From NCBI RefSeq assembly GCF_000828085.3, contig NZ_JXCA02000001.1, positions 970,430 to 1,024,890 on the forward strand: 54,461 nucleotides of DNA. The letters are read 5' to 3'. How positions within the stretch are numbered: position 1 is the first letter of the stretch; each line of letters opens with the position of its first letter. The stretch comes from Scytonema tolypothrichoides VB-61278 (lineage in GTDB: Bacteria; Cyanobacteriota; Cyanobacteriia; Cyanobacteriales; Nostocaceae). The position numbers and the translations under genes are program-made. Shown here piece by piece: positions 9,345 through 18,603 of this stretch. Below the pieces are notes generated by a model. The model was given only the letters and a program-made list of their open reading frames with translations. It had not been told where the DNA came from and did not search any database.

Positions 9345-9455
9345 TGTAGAGACGTAGCCCTATGGCTGACGCCACGCCTTCGGCTATCGGGTTCGTCAGT
9401 CGCTACAACGGAGGGAACCTCCGCAACGCGCTGACTCACATGCTACGTCTCTACA
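9345..9455. repeat. 111-bp element with perfect 13-bp terminal inverted repeats
   Basis: TGTAGAGACGTAG (9345-9357) is matched by CTACGTCTCTACA (9443-9455). The interior is itself palindromic and GC-rich. It has the form of a MITE-like or dispersed palindromic repeat. Nothing coding is supported in the whole gap 9238-9838, which also holds the heptamer block listed next. Confidence 0.7.
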
Positions 9456-9784
9456 CCCGTGTATTGCACGCAACCGAGAAGCGCTACATTCTATGTAAGA
9501 AAAAATTTTTTCTCCATAAATGAATTCAGGCGCAAGAGAGTCGCAACTCACGCACCAAAACTCCGCTCTTATTGACGCGCGATTTCTAAATTTATTCTGA
9601 CTACTGAGTTTTAGCCATTTTTTGGGTCAAAAGTCAACAGCTTTTGAACTGTGGACTTTTGCTCATAGATGATGAAAACTTAACAATTAGTAATATATAA
9701 GACTCCTATTTGATTTTTGAAAAAAAACTCGATACACCTTTATTCCTTCTTCGTCTTAAGAGTTAAGCCTTCGGGTGTTAAGAG

Positions 9785-9831
9785 TTCCCTGTTCCCTGTT
9801 CCCTGTTCCCTGTTCCCTGTTCCCTGTTCCT
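9785..9831. repeat. (TTCCCTG)n heptamer array
   Basis: About six tandem copies of TTCCCTG stand just downstream of the DUF3084 gene. The same heptamer forms a longer block at 35215-35275. Confidence 0.85.
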
Positions 9832-9838
9832 TGGTAGT

Positions 9839-11332
9839 TCACGTGCTAAAAATAATCTGCCCGTTTTGGATGGCTATGAGTTTGACTTTCAGTGGTCCAG
9901 CTGTGTATGTATCCTCTGCAGCAATAGCTTTGATATCTATTGGCTGGTTGTACTGTCTCAACTGGGCGATAAACCGAATGAAAGTTCCATCTATTTGAAT
10001 ACTTTCTAAAATACCAGCATTACGAGCGCGAAATTGTGAAGCAGAAATCAGCTGTTCCAGCCGCTGTCGCAGTTGAAAAGATGTCATTGTTTTGGGATCT
10101 GCGCTTGTTGTAGCGATAACTTGACCTCCGGTAAAAACGATTTGATTGCGTGCTGCATCAGCAAAAAATGCAATCTGCTTCTCTCCCCTGACGTAATTGC
10201 CAGCAGAAAAAATTCTTACCACATATTCTCGACCATCATTAATTTGCTTGGTTAATTGATCAACCTGCTCATTTGTCACTTGCAAAATCTGCAAATTTGC
10301 TTGATTGGTCGCACCAGGTTCACTTAATTCGATACTAGCGTTTCGATTAGCTTCCTGTAAAAGTTGAACGATCAACTGACGCCCTGCAAGAGGTTGTTCC
10401 ACACGAACAACGTCTGTAGCAAGAACTTGACCGCGAACGAGTGCGAGTTTTCCTAAACGCAGGTCACGGTAAGACTGGTAATATTTCTCCAGCCTTGCTA
10501 CTTCTTGTTCCAGATAATCTTGTTGTGTTTCCAATTCTTTGAGGCGAGATTCCCGTTGAGCAATGACTTGCTCTCGCGCTGCAATTGCTGTGTTTCGCTT
10601 TTTAATCAGTTGATCCAGTTCAGCAATTTTTTGATCCCGTTGTTGAACAGCTTGCTGTCGATTGGCTAGTTCGCGATCACGTTTCTCAATAGCTGTTTTG
10701 GCTTGCGAAATCGCTTTTCTTGCTTCCTCATAGAGTCGTTGGCGTTCTACCTTTCTTTGTTCAATTTCCACCAACAGCTTTTTTTTCTCATTGTCAACGC
10801 TTTGAAGTTCCGCTATGGCTTGTTTATAGCTAGCGACTGCTTGACTTAGTTGGTTTTGTGTGCCTTGAAGTTGAGCTTGAGTTTGAGCTTGTTGGCTAAT
10901 AGTACGGTTCAGTTGAGTCTGAGTTGCCTGCTGTTTAGCGTTTGCCTCCCGCAACGACTGATTTGTTTGCTGCAAGCGGTCTTGTTGAGCCTTTTGTTGT
11001 TTTCTAGCTTGTTCTAGCTCACCTTTTGTGTCTTCTAGCTGTTTTGCTGTTGTGTTGAGTTGTTCGCGCTTGCGCCTGAGATCTTTTTGAATATTCTCTA
11101 GCTCAAACACTCCTGTGCGCAATCCGTCGTCGGCAGCAAATAAAATTCCTAAGGTTGATGCCGAGACCAAAGTACCTGTCAGAATAGTTATCAGTACTGC
11201 CGTGTTTTTCGGACGCAGGTTAAACAGGGAGAGGCGGGCTTTGCCAACTCGTGTGCCAATGCGATCGCCCACGGTGGCAATGACGCCTCCCAAAATTAAA
11301 ATTGCCGCTATTAGGATGTACCCGGTGGTCAT
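9839..11332 (-). CDS. DUF3084-type membrane-anchored coiled-coil protein
   Basis: A 497-residue protein. Two membrane segments (about 2-20 and 45-68) flank a short loop containing RVGKARLSLFNLRPKNTAVL. A long Gln/Arg/Lys/Glu coiled coil runs from about 75 to 290. A globular C-terminal domain (about 290-497) contains VRGQVLATDVVRVEQPLAG. This layout matches the cyanobacterial DUF3084 family, whose function is unknown. The coiled coil may earn it an Smc-like label in automatic annotation, but there is no ATPase domain. Confidence 0.88.
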   Translation of the reverse strand: MTTGYILIAAILILGGVIATVGDRIGTRVGKARLSLFNLRPKNTAVLITILTGTLVSASTLGILFAADDGLRTGVFELENIQKDLRRKREQLNTTAKQLEDTKGELEQARKQQKAQQDRLQQTNQSLREANAKQQATQTQLNRTISQQAQTQAQLQGTQNQLSQAVASYKQAIAELQSVDNEKKKLLVEIEQRKVERQRLYEEARKAISQAKTAIEKRDRELANRQQAVQQRDQKIAELDQLIKKRNTAIAAREQVIAQRESRLKELETQQDYLEQEVARLEKYYQSYRDLRLGKLALVRGQVLATDVVRVEQPLAGRQLIVQLLQEANRNASIELSEPGATNQANLQILQVTNEQVDQLTKQINDGREYVVRIFSAGNYVRGEKQIAFFADAARNQIVFTGGQVIATTSADPKTMTSFQLRQRLEQLISASQFRARNAGILESIQIDGTFIRFIAQLRQYNQPIDIKAIAAEDTYTAGPLKVKLIAIQNGQIIFST

Positions 11333-11798
11333 CTTCTCCTACCGACGAAATCCTTCCAGATACAGCCTACTACTTCCAGTCATTCTCTGTGGGAAATTAG
11401 TGTAAGCCAAGCATTGACATGACCAAATCTTCACGAGTCTTTATTCCTAATTCCAAGAGAACTCAACAAACGCCATGAACACTTACTATCTCAGTCACTT
11501 ACAGCATAGTGCAAAGCCACGTTTACAACGGGCAAACCCTTCGGATCACCGTATTGAGTTTGCACTCACCAAGCAACTGGCGGGAGTCACGCAGTGGCTT
11601 CAGCTACCTTTAATTTGCTTTTTGGACATTTACAAGTCAGCTTTGCACGGGAAAATCCCACAAACCTTGCATGAAAAAGATTTCTTTCCTTCATCGTTCT
11701 GAGTCAGGAGTTGCTGAGTTCTATTTTCAAGCTAGGAAACTATGCATGGCAGTTGCTTACAGAGGTTGATACACGCCTGGTACCTTCTGAACAGAACT

Positions 11799-11896
11799 CT
11801 TGCAACAAGGAGGGCATTGCCGACAATCCGCTTTAGGTTGCAAGGAATGACCTAAAAGGTGTCAATTCGTCTTGCAACAAGGAAGGCATTGCCGAC
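11799..11896. repeat. pair of 26-bp direct repeats
   Basis: CTTGCAACAAGGAGGGCATT... at 11799-11824 recurs at 11871-11896 with one mismatch. The two copies are 46 bp apart, in the gap between the DUF3084 gene and ntcA. No gene is convincing in 11333-11985: a 75-codon plus-strand frame at 11475-11702 has no recognisable features. Confidence 0.7.
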
Positions 11897-11985
11897 GTCA
11901 GTTGTAGCAAGTGGCGTTTCTGAGTCGTTTTTTCTGACTTTTTTATCTAACTCAGAAATCCCTATTCATGGCTAGTGAACTTTGT

Positions 11986-12657
11986 TTAGGTAAATTGGCG
12001 ACTTAAGGTAACAGGTTTATGAACAGTAATCTTTTTCTTGTGTATTGAAATCATCTTTTTCTCGCGCAAGTCACCTAATAACCTAGTGACAGTCACGCGA
12101 GTTGAACCAATTGCTTCAGCAATCGCTTGATGAGAAAGCTTGAGATCAATTGTGATTCCATCTGCACAAGGAACGCCAAAATCACGACAGAGAATTAACA
12201 AAAAACTCACCAATCTAGAACCCATATCTCTGTGAGCGAGTGTTTCTATCATCATCTCTGTCTGTAAGATCCGCGAAGACAATCCTCGCAGCATTAGCAT
12301 CGACAGTTCTGGGTTTTCTTTAAGCGCTTGTTCCACCTGTTCAATTGGTGCTGAGAGCAATTCTACAGATGTGAAAGCAACCGCATGGTAAAACCTGTCT
12401 GACTTGTTTCCTGTCAGCAAGGATAAGACGCCGAAAACACTATTTTCCCGCAGCAGTGCTACGGTTATTTCTTCTCCTGCTTCATACACCCTGGAGAGCT
12501 TAACGGCACCTTTCAATAGAAAATACACTCGTTCGGCGGGATCGCCGGGGAAAAAGATGGTTTTACTACGTTCAAATGTTTCCACAACCGGCGGAAAAGC
12601 TCCGGTCGCCATCTGACGAAAAACACTTGCTAGGGCTTTATCTTGTGTCACGAGCAT
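11986..12657 (-). CDS. ntcA: global nitrogen regulator NtcA (CRP/FNR family)
   Basis: A 223-residue protein recognised as NtcA over its full length. The N-terminal cyclic-nucleotide-like domain (about 25-140) includes [20 protein letters not shown], and a dimer helix follows. The helix-turn-helix (about 172-195) contains [20 protein letters not shown]. NtcA senses 2-oxoglutarate and, with PipX, activates nitrogen-assimilation and heterocyst genes by binding GTA-N8-TAC sites. The start gives the family's standard length. A perfect NtcA box lies about 90 bp upstream, which fits the autoregulation known in Anabaena. Confidence 0.97.
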   Translation of the reverse strand: MLVTQDKALASVFRQMATGAFPPVVETFERSKTIFFPGDPAERVYFLLKGAVKLSRVYEAGEEITVALLRENSVFGVLSLLTGNKSDRFYHAVAFTSVELLSAPIEQVEQALKENPELSMLMLRGLSSRILQTEMMIETLAHRDMGSRLVSFLLILCRDFGVPCADGITIDLKLSHQAIAEAIGSTRVTVTRLLGDLREKKMISIHKKKITVHKPVTLSRQFT

Positions 12658-12745
12658 TTACCTTCCCCTACCCAATGCCGGAAAAATTAAAATCGATTTC
12701 CTAAGAATACACCTGAAAAATCAAGAACACATTGTCAATGTTTTT

Positions 12746-12759
12746 GTACTTTCCTATAC
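12746..12759 (-). promoter_or_regulatory. NtcA-binding site (GTA-N8-TAC) upstream of ntcA
   Basis: The sequence GTACTTTCCTATAC is an exact GTA-N8-TAC palindrome, 89-102 bp before the ntcA start codon. TTGACA also occurs on the minus strand just downstream of the box. The rest of the 12658-13366 gap, shared with divergent fabI, holds AT-rich sequence and a run of CTACTATCTACTACC-like imperfect repeats. I see no gene in it. Confidence 0.75.
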
Positions 12760-13366
12760 TTAACCTCACTCACTCATATAGCAATTCTAAACTATTTGTG
12801 AAATTTACCATAACGTCACCTGTGATTTGTCCAGTGTCTCAGAGCCAAAGTCATAACAAGTCACAAATAAACGCAACTTGTTTTAACAAGGGTAATCACC
12901 AAGAGCGAGATCCTCAAGATGATTCTAACGAGCAGTCTTACAACTTAAATTGGATTGCTCTGTTTATTTGTTCATCATGATACATAATTTTGAGTGTTTA
13001 GATCTAGTCTTTTTTAAAAGTTAATTACAAAAGTTTTGGAAGAACTTTTAGTCAGTAAAAAAAATAGACACACTCATTCTGTAGAAGGTGTCAAACTGTA
13101 GTCAGCAGCTGGTCTATGGTAGATAGAAAAAAATTCTATTGACTACCTAATACCTACTATCTACTACCATACATTTACCATCTACTATTTACTCCTAAAT
13201 CATTTATCACGACTATGTTTTGAGCATATATTTAAGAATTGAACGATGATTTTGTGGTATCAAAAGCTGACTCCAGAATCGTGTTTACAAATAGTGCCCA
13301 AAACAAAGACAAATCGGTGTCAGATTCTAGTATGCTCAAGCAGGAGTGTTCACATTAAGAATTGAT

Positions 13367-14143
13367 ATGCTAGATCTGACTGGAAAAAAAGCCTTAGTAA
13401 CGGGAATTGCAAACAACCGCTCAATCGCCTGGGGGATTGCCCAACAACTGAACGCAGCAGGAGCGAACCTGGGTATTACCTATTTGCCAGATGAGAAAGG
13501 CAAAATGGAGAAAAAAGTCGCAGAGTTGGTAGAACCCTTAAACCCCAGCTTGTTTCTTCCTTGTAATGTCCAAAACGACGAGGATCTTAAGTCTACCTTT
13601 AATGCGATTAGCGATAAGTGGGGATCTTTAGATATCCTGATCCATTGCCTTGCCTATGCCAATAAAGAAGATTTGAGTGGAGATTTTAGCCAAACCTCCC
13701 GTGCTGGCTTCAATTTGGCTTTAGAGGTGAGTACTTACTCGCTGGTGCAACTCGCTGGATATGCTAAACCCTTGATGACTCAAGGAGGAAGTATCGTCAC
13801 TCTCACCTATCTAGGAGGTGTGCGGGCAATTCCCAACTATAATGTGATGGGAGTTGCCAAAGCCGGGCTAGAAACGAGTGTGCGATACCTAGCTGCTGAA
13901 ATGGGACCACAAAATATCAGAGTGAATGCCATCTCTGCTGGTCCAATTCGTACTTTGGCCTCTAGTGCCGTAGGAGGAATCTTAGATATGATTCATCATG
14001 TGGAGCAGGTGGCTCCTCTACGACGCACTGTCACTCAGCTAGAAGTGGGCAATGCGGCAGCTTTCTTGTGTAGTGACCTGGCAAGTGGAATCACAGGGCA
14101 AGTGCTTTATGTGGATGCAGGATATGAAATCATGGGTATGTAA
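13367..14143 (+). CDS. fabI: enoyl-[acyl-carrier-protein] reductase (NADH), FabI
   Basis: FabI catalyses the last reduction of each fatty-acid elongation cycle. The sequence opens with MLDLTGKKALVTGIANNRSI, the altered nucleotide-binding loop of FabI. It has the catalytic YNVMGVAK (Tyr-X6-Lys) and the conserved NAISAGPIRTLASSAV. I use the ATG at 13367, giving the usual 258 residues. An in-frame GTG at 13346 would add seven residues that the family lacks. hisB follows 118 bp downstream on the same strand. Confidence 0.96.
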   Translation: MLDLTGKKALVTGIANNRSIAWGIAQQLNAAGANLGITYLPDEKGKMEKKVAELVEPLNPSLFLPCNVQNDEDLKSTFNAISDKWGSLDILIHCLAYANKEDLSGDFSQTSRAGFNLALEVSTYSLVQLAGYAKPLMTQGGSIVTLTYLGGVRAIPNYNVMGVAKAGLETSVRYLAAEMGPQNIRVNAISAGPIRTLASSAVGGILDMIHHVEQVAPLRRTVTQLEVGNAAAFLCSDLASGITGQVLYVDAGYEIMGM

Positions 14144-14261
14144 CGTTAATATTGCTATTTGCTAACCAATAACTACTATTTGTGTATTTACCATTAGTTA
14201 TTAGGTATTAGCAAATGGCTCTGACCCATTACTCCATAATTAAGCATAAGCCAGGTTCTGT

Positions 14262-14930
14262 ATGCAAATAAGCGATTCCTCCAGCACAGACTCCGTCCTA
14301 CGTCAAATTATCCCCTCACAGCACGAACAGCTCCCTGGGGGCGCTCGTATTGCCGAAATTAGCCGTAGGACAAGCGAAACGGATGTGTATGTTAGAGTCA
14401 ACTTGGATGGGACAGGAGTTTGCAATGCAGCAACTGGCATTCCCTTTTTGGATCATATGCTGCATCAAATTTCCTCCCACGGGCTAATTGACTTAGAAGT
14501 TAGGGCAACAGGAGATTTGCACATCGACGATCACCACAGCAACGAAGATGTTGGTATTACCTTGGGTCAAGCAATAAGCTTGGCCCTTGGCGATAAAAAA
14601 GGTATTGTCCGCTTTGGTCATTTCGTTGCGCCTCTTGATGAAGCACTCATTCAAGTGGCGCTAGATTTTTCCGGACGTCCCCACATCAGCTATGGCTTGC
14701 AAATTCCTACCCAGCGAGTGGGAACTTATGACACCCAGTTAGTGCGCGAATTTTTCGTAGCTTTGGTAAACCATAGCCAAATGACGCTACATATCCGCCA
14801 ATTAGATGGTATTAATTCCCATCACATTATTGAAGCAACATTTAAGGCGTTTGCTAGAGCAACGCGCATGGCAGTGGAAATTGATCAGCGTCGTGCTGGT
14901 ACAATTCCCAGTTCTAAGGGGATGTTATGA
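14262..14930 (+). CDS. hisB: imidazoleglycerol-phosphate dehydratase, HisB
   Basis: A 222-residue monofunctional HisB for histidine biosynthesis. The metal-binding motifs are clear: [33 protein letters not shown] (first half), and [17 protein letters not shown] in the second half. The protein ends [10 protein letters not shown], as the family does. The first 25 residues or so are a variable extension before [11 protein letters not shown]. It lies 118 bp downstream of fabI on the same strand, so the two may be co-transcribed. Confidence 0.96.
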   Translation: MQISDSSSTDSVLRQIIPSQHEQLPGGARIAEISRRTSETDVYVRVNLDGTGVCNAATGIPFLDHMLHQISSHGLIDLEVRATGDLHIDDHHSNEDVGITLGQAISLALGDKKGIVRFGHFVAPLDEALIQVALDFSGRPHISYGLQIPTQRVGTYDTQLVREFFVALVNHSQMTLHIRQLDGINSHHIIEATFKAFARATRMAVEIDQRRAGTIPSSKGML

Positions 14931-15074
14931 ACTAACACAAGCACAGGGAATCCTCTGTCCCTCCCTCTCCCTCACTTGCCATTGAGGGGAGATTAGCTTT
15001 AATGGTGTTATAATTACCAGTCAACTCGGTAATTTGTCATTACATCTTATTTTATCTGTTGTATTAAGCACAAC

Positions 15075-16052
15075 ATGATGTCTCTCGCAAACGTCCCTGA
15101 GTCCCAACTGAATACCACAAGTATTCCGCCAGTTGTTCTAACCTCTGAGTTACAAAAAGTCTATCGCACAGGCATTTTTTTGAATCAAAAAGTTGTATCT
15201 CTCAAAAGTTGTTCTTTGAAAGTTTATAAGGGAGAAACTTTTGGGTTACTTGGACCAAATGGTGCTGGTAAAACAACTTTGTTGAAATTGTTACTGGGAA
15301 TGATTCGTCCAACATCAGGACGAGGATTGCTTTTGGGCAGACCATTAGGCGAGCGTACTCTCAAAAAACGCATCGGCTATCTGAGCGAAAATCCCTCTTT
15401 TTCTCAATATCTCACAGGCTGGGAATTTTTGCAGGTTTGTGCTGGGGTATTTAAAATTTCTACAAAGGTGCAACGTCAACGCATTCCTCAACTTTTGGAA
15501 CTGGTTGGATTATCCCAAGCTGACGCCCGCAAAAAGCTGCTTCGTCGCTACTCTAAAGGGATGCTACAGCGTGTTGGTATGGCAAAAGCACTGATTAACG
15601 ACCCAGAACTGTTGTTGCTTGATGAACCGATGTCGGGTCTTGACCCTGTGGAACGTTACCAAATGCGAGATATTATCATAGCGATTAAAGCCGCAGGTAA
15701 GACAATTTTTCTCAACAGCCATGTTGTGAATGAAGTTGAACAAATTTGCGATCGCATCGCTATCCTTGTTCAAGGAGAACTCATTTCCTCTGGTTCCCTT
15801 GATGAACTCTTAGGAAAAAATCACCCATATCATGTCAAAGGTTACGGGGGTAATTGGGAAGTTCTTAAAAAATGGGTTCCCAATCTAGAGTACCAACCTG
15901 ATGGTTCTTGGCAAGGTAAAGTCCAAGGCGATGTTTATGATTTTCTTGCCAGTTTTCGTCTCATGGGAGGACAACTCATTGGTATGAATTTGTCTCGTCC
16001 CTCTTTGGAAGATTTTTTTGTGGAACAGATCAAAAGACACAATCAGTCTTAG
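15075..16052 (+). CDS. ABC transporter ATP-binding protein (two-component type)
   Basis: A 325-residue ATPase: Walker A GPNGAGKTT at 60-68, a signature variant RYSKGMLQR near 158, Walker B LLLLDEP near 180, and an H-loop LNSHVVNEVEQICDRIAIL. The extra C-terminal domain of about 80 residues is the DUF4162 type found in exporters of drugs, peptides or exopolysaccharides. No membrane permease is adjacent, so the partner is encoded elsewhere. The substrate is unknown. Confidence 0.9.
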   Translation: MMSLANVPESQLNTTSIPPVVLTSELQKVYRTGIFLNQKVVSLKSCSLKVYKGETFGLLGPNGAGKTTLLKLLLGMIRPTSGRGLLLGRPLGERTLKKRIGYLSENPSFSQYLTGWEFLQVCAGVFKISTKVQRQRIPQLLELVGLSQADARKKLLRRYSKGMLQRVGMAKALINDPELLLLDEPMSGLDPVERYQMRDIIIAIKAAGKTIFLNSHVVNEVEQICDRIAILVQGELISSGSLDELLGKNHPYHVKGYGGNWEVLKKWVPNLEYQPDGSWQGKVQGDVYDFLASFRLMGGQLIGMNLSRPSLEDFFVEQIKRHNQS

Positions 16053-16342
16053 ATCATTTCATACGTATGTTAGTCGGCTTGTTTTTCCTCATTCTGACTA
16101 ACTGTAAATCATTCTCGCAAGAAAATGAGCAGACAAAAAACGCAGCGGCGCGGGAGTTGGAATAAAGTTTGTTTCGTTATGGTGACGAATTCATCGTGAC
16201 GAATACTGATTCAGACTCCTGAACTTTAGTCTATTCATCGTCTTCAGTCACAGATTTTTTTGCTCCTTACAAATAACAGATGGCTGAGACAAAAAATATG
16301 CACTCCTCAAACGATTGTCTCTTCTTAGTAACATTTTGATGC

Positions 16343-16417
16343 TATAGCAGTTGCCAAGTAGATTAGGACATGAACTCATGAAAAAATACCGACAAAACAA
16401 CACTTTCCAGCCTGTTT
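16343..16417. repeat. diverged copy of a ~70-bp dispersed repeat
   Basis: This stretch, with the core GTAGATTAGGACATGAACT, matches 35122-35192 over about 70 bp with scattered differences. It is the only structure seen in the 720-bp gap 16053-16772, which holds no convincing gene. The remainder is AT-rich and probably includes the promoter of the downstream export gene. Confidence 0.65.
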
Positions 16418-16772
16418 CCGAGTGAACTGCTGTACGTCTTTTTCTGCTTTGATGACACGCTCTCTTAACTAAGAAATCCTAGTTTTCTTACACGTCAGAT
16501 TTGCTCCTCAAGAAAAATTTTGTTAATACTACTGTACGAAGAGAGTATTTATCAGATAAAATGTCATGAAAACCACAATATTGTCAAAGCAAGTATGATA
16601 AAGTTTCACTCTTTAAATGAACTTCACTAAAAATTCAAATGAAAGAAACAATTATCATTCTGAAAAACAAGATTTTTTAAGAAAAGAAAAGTGTTAGGGA
16701 ACTTGAAGAAAAGACAATAGTCAAGCTTAAAATGTTAAGACAGTACTTTACTAATAGTAGTTTCAGGTAAAT

Positions 16773-18407
16773 ATGGAAAATACAAGGTTAAAGTTTATCA
16801 GCCAACCATTTGGGGGTGTGGTACTGTTAACTGCTATTAATTTCGCTTGTCCGCTTACTAGTTTAGCTCAGAATCCAACCAAACAATCAACAACACAGAT
16901 AAATAATTATACGTCAGGACAAGCCCTACCTACAGCGACACAAATAAATGCAAAAGCTTCTAGAAAAGTAGTACCAGCAGCAACACAGGTAAATAAAAAC
17001 TATACACAAGGACAAACCGTACCCGGCTCCACAATACCAAAAAATACAAAATATACACAGAGACAAGCAGTACCAGCGGCAACACAAATAAATACAAACT
17101 ATACGTTGGGAGGTGGCGATCGCGTCAGAGTCAGCGTATTTGAAGTTCCGGAATATTCAGGCGAGTACCAAATTCCTCCGGGTGGAGGGCTGAACCTACC
17201 TTTAGTTGGTAATGTCTCGGTTTTAGGACTCACCACAGAACAGGCAGCTGAGTTAATTACTCAGAAATACTCTCGCTATCTCAAACGACCAATCATAACA
17301 ATCAATCTTTTATCACCGCGTCCCATTAATATTTTCGTTGCGGGAGAGGTGACACGTGCAGGAGCTTACACTCTCAGCTTACAAGGAGGAGGAGGGAATG
17401 ATCCTGGTGTGCAATTCCCAACTTTACTATCGGCACTAACGACAGCTCAAGGGATCACACAGTCAGCAGATGAGACAAGAGTGGAGTTGAGGCGTAAGAT
17501 AGGACGAGGTCCAGAGCAAGTCATTTCTGTCAATTTGAGGGACATTAGACAAACAGGTAGGATAACGCAAGATCTGACCTTGCGGGATGGAGATACCATC
17601 TACGTTCCAACAGCAACGACTGTAGACTTGGCAGATGCACGAAATTTAGCTTCATCAAGTTATGCGGCAGATCCTACCAAACCTCGTACAGTCGCACTGA
17701 TTGGTGAAGTTCTCCGTCCAGGTTCGTATCTTGTCAGCGAAGGTGCTTCAGAAGGGGGAAATGCAAACAACACAACTGGTGCGCCAAGTATCACTGGACA
17801 ACCAACTTTGATGCGAGCACTGCAACTGGCTGGGGGAATTACGCCACAAGCTGATGTTCGTAATATAACGATACGCCGACCCACCAGAACAGGCAAGGAA
17901 CAATCGCTCAAAGTTGATCTTTGGAGACTACTCAATAGTGGTGACATCACTCAGGACGTGATTTTGCAAGACGGAGATACAATTGTTTTTCCAACAGCAA
18001 CAGAAGTCAGTCGAGCAGAAGCGACTCAATTAGCGACTACGACTTTGGCTCCTTCTCGCATTCAAGTTAATGTGGTGGGTGAAGTGAAAGCCCCAGGCGT
18101 GAAAGAAGTTCAGCCTAATACTCCGTTAAATCAAGCATTGCTTGCAGCAGGCGGATTTAACGATGCGAGAGCAAGTAGAACTACTGTTGATTTGGTTCGT
18201 CTCAACCCAGATGGCTCTGTGACTAAACGAGAAGTCAAAGTAGATATCAAACAAGGAATTAATGAGCAAACTAATCCCATACTCCGTAATAATGATATCG
18301 TGATAGTTAACCGCTCTGGTATAGCCAAGACTGGTGATACTATAGGTGCTTTCTTCAATCCTTTTGGCACTGTGCTTGGTATTTTTAGATCTTTATTCGG
18401 GTTTTAG
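16773..18407 (+). CDS. polysaccharide export outer-membrane protein (Wza-like, SLBB domains)
   Basis: A 544-residue protein with a signal peptide (about 1-32). A low-complexity region follows (about 33-112) with four imperfect repeats of the type PAATQINTNYTQGQ. The polysaccharide-export domain starts YTLGGGDRVRVSVFEVPEYS. Two to three SLBB domains follow (FVAGEVTRAGAYTLS, ALIGEVLRPGSYLVSEG, NVVGEVKAPGVKEVQ). It is expected to form the outer-membrane or periplasmic channel for capsule or exopolysaccharide export. The N-terminal repeats are not part of the usual family and look like a spacer. No Wzc-like partner is nearby. Confidence 0.9.
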   Translation: MENTRLKFISQPFGGVVLLTAINFACPLTSLAQNPTKQSTTQINNYTSGQALPTATQINAKASRKVVPAATQVNKNYTQGQTVPGSTIPKNTKYTQRQAVPAATQINTNYTLGGGDRVRVSVFEVPEYSGEYQIPPGGGLNLPLVGNVSVLGLTTEQAAELITQKYSRYLKRPIITINLLSPRPINIFVAGEVTRAGAYTLSLQGGGGNDPGVQFPTLLSALTTAQGITQSADETRVELRRKIGRGPEQVISVNLRDIRQTGRITQDLTLRDGDTIYVPTATTVDLADARNLASSSYAADPTKPRTVALIGEVLRPGSYLVSEGASEGGNANNTTGAPSITGQPTLMRALQLAGGITPQADVRNITIRRPTRTGKEQSLKVDLWRLLNSGDITQDVILQDGDTIVFPTATEVSRAEATQLATTTLAPSRIQVNVVGEVKAPGVKEVQPNTPLNQALLAAGGFNDARASRTTVDLVRLNPDGSVTKREVKVDIKQGINEQTNPILRNNDIVIVNRSGIAKTGDTIGAFFNPFGTVLGIFRSLFGF

Positions 18408-18483
18408 ACGAAGCTATAAACTGGGGACACTCGCTTCGCTTAAATTCAAAATATGCCCAAAGGGCACGCCAAAGGCGAACAAA

Positions 18484-18519
18484 ATTCAAAGTTCAAAATT
18501 ATTTTTTTGAACTTTGAAT
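18484..18519 (+). terminator. A/T-rich 15-bp hairpin after the export gene
   Basis: ATTCAAAGTTCAAAA (18484-18498) pairs perfectly with TTTTGAACTTTGAAT (18505-18519). The stem is all weak pairs apart from a few G-C. It may terminate the export transcript, or may be one of the AATTCAAA-type repeats common in these genomes. Confidence 0.4.
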
Positions 18520-18603
18520 TCTCTGAAAAAGATGTGGAGATTATTAACTTTGAATTTATAATTTTGTTTGCGTAACGTGCCTAAAGGGCTATGGGTAACT
18601 CAT

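Noticed and set aside
9839-11332. Smc-like chromosome partition protein label for the coiled-coil gene
   Set aside because: There is no ATPase head; two membrane spans and the C-terminal domain fit the DUF3084 family instead.
11475-11702. 75-codon plus-strand frame starting MNTYYLSHLQHS
   Set aside because: It has no recognisable domain, no clear ribosome-binding site and no supporting neighbour. The composition looks like translated intergenic DNA.
12732-12980. 82-codon plus-strand frame in the ntcA-fabI gap
   Set aside because: It covers the NtcA box and promoter region, has no start signal and no family.
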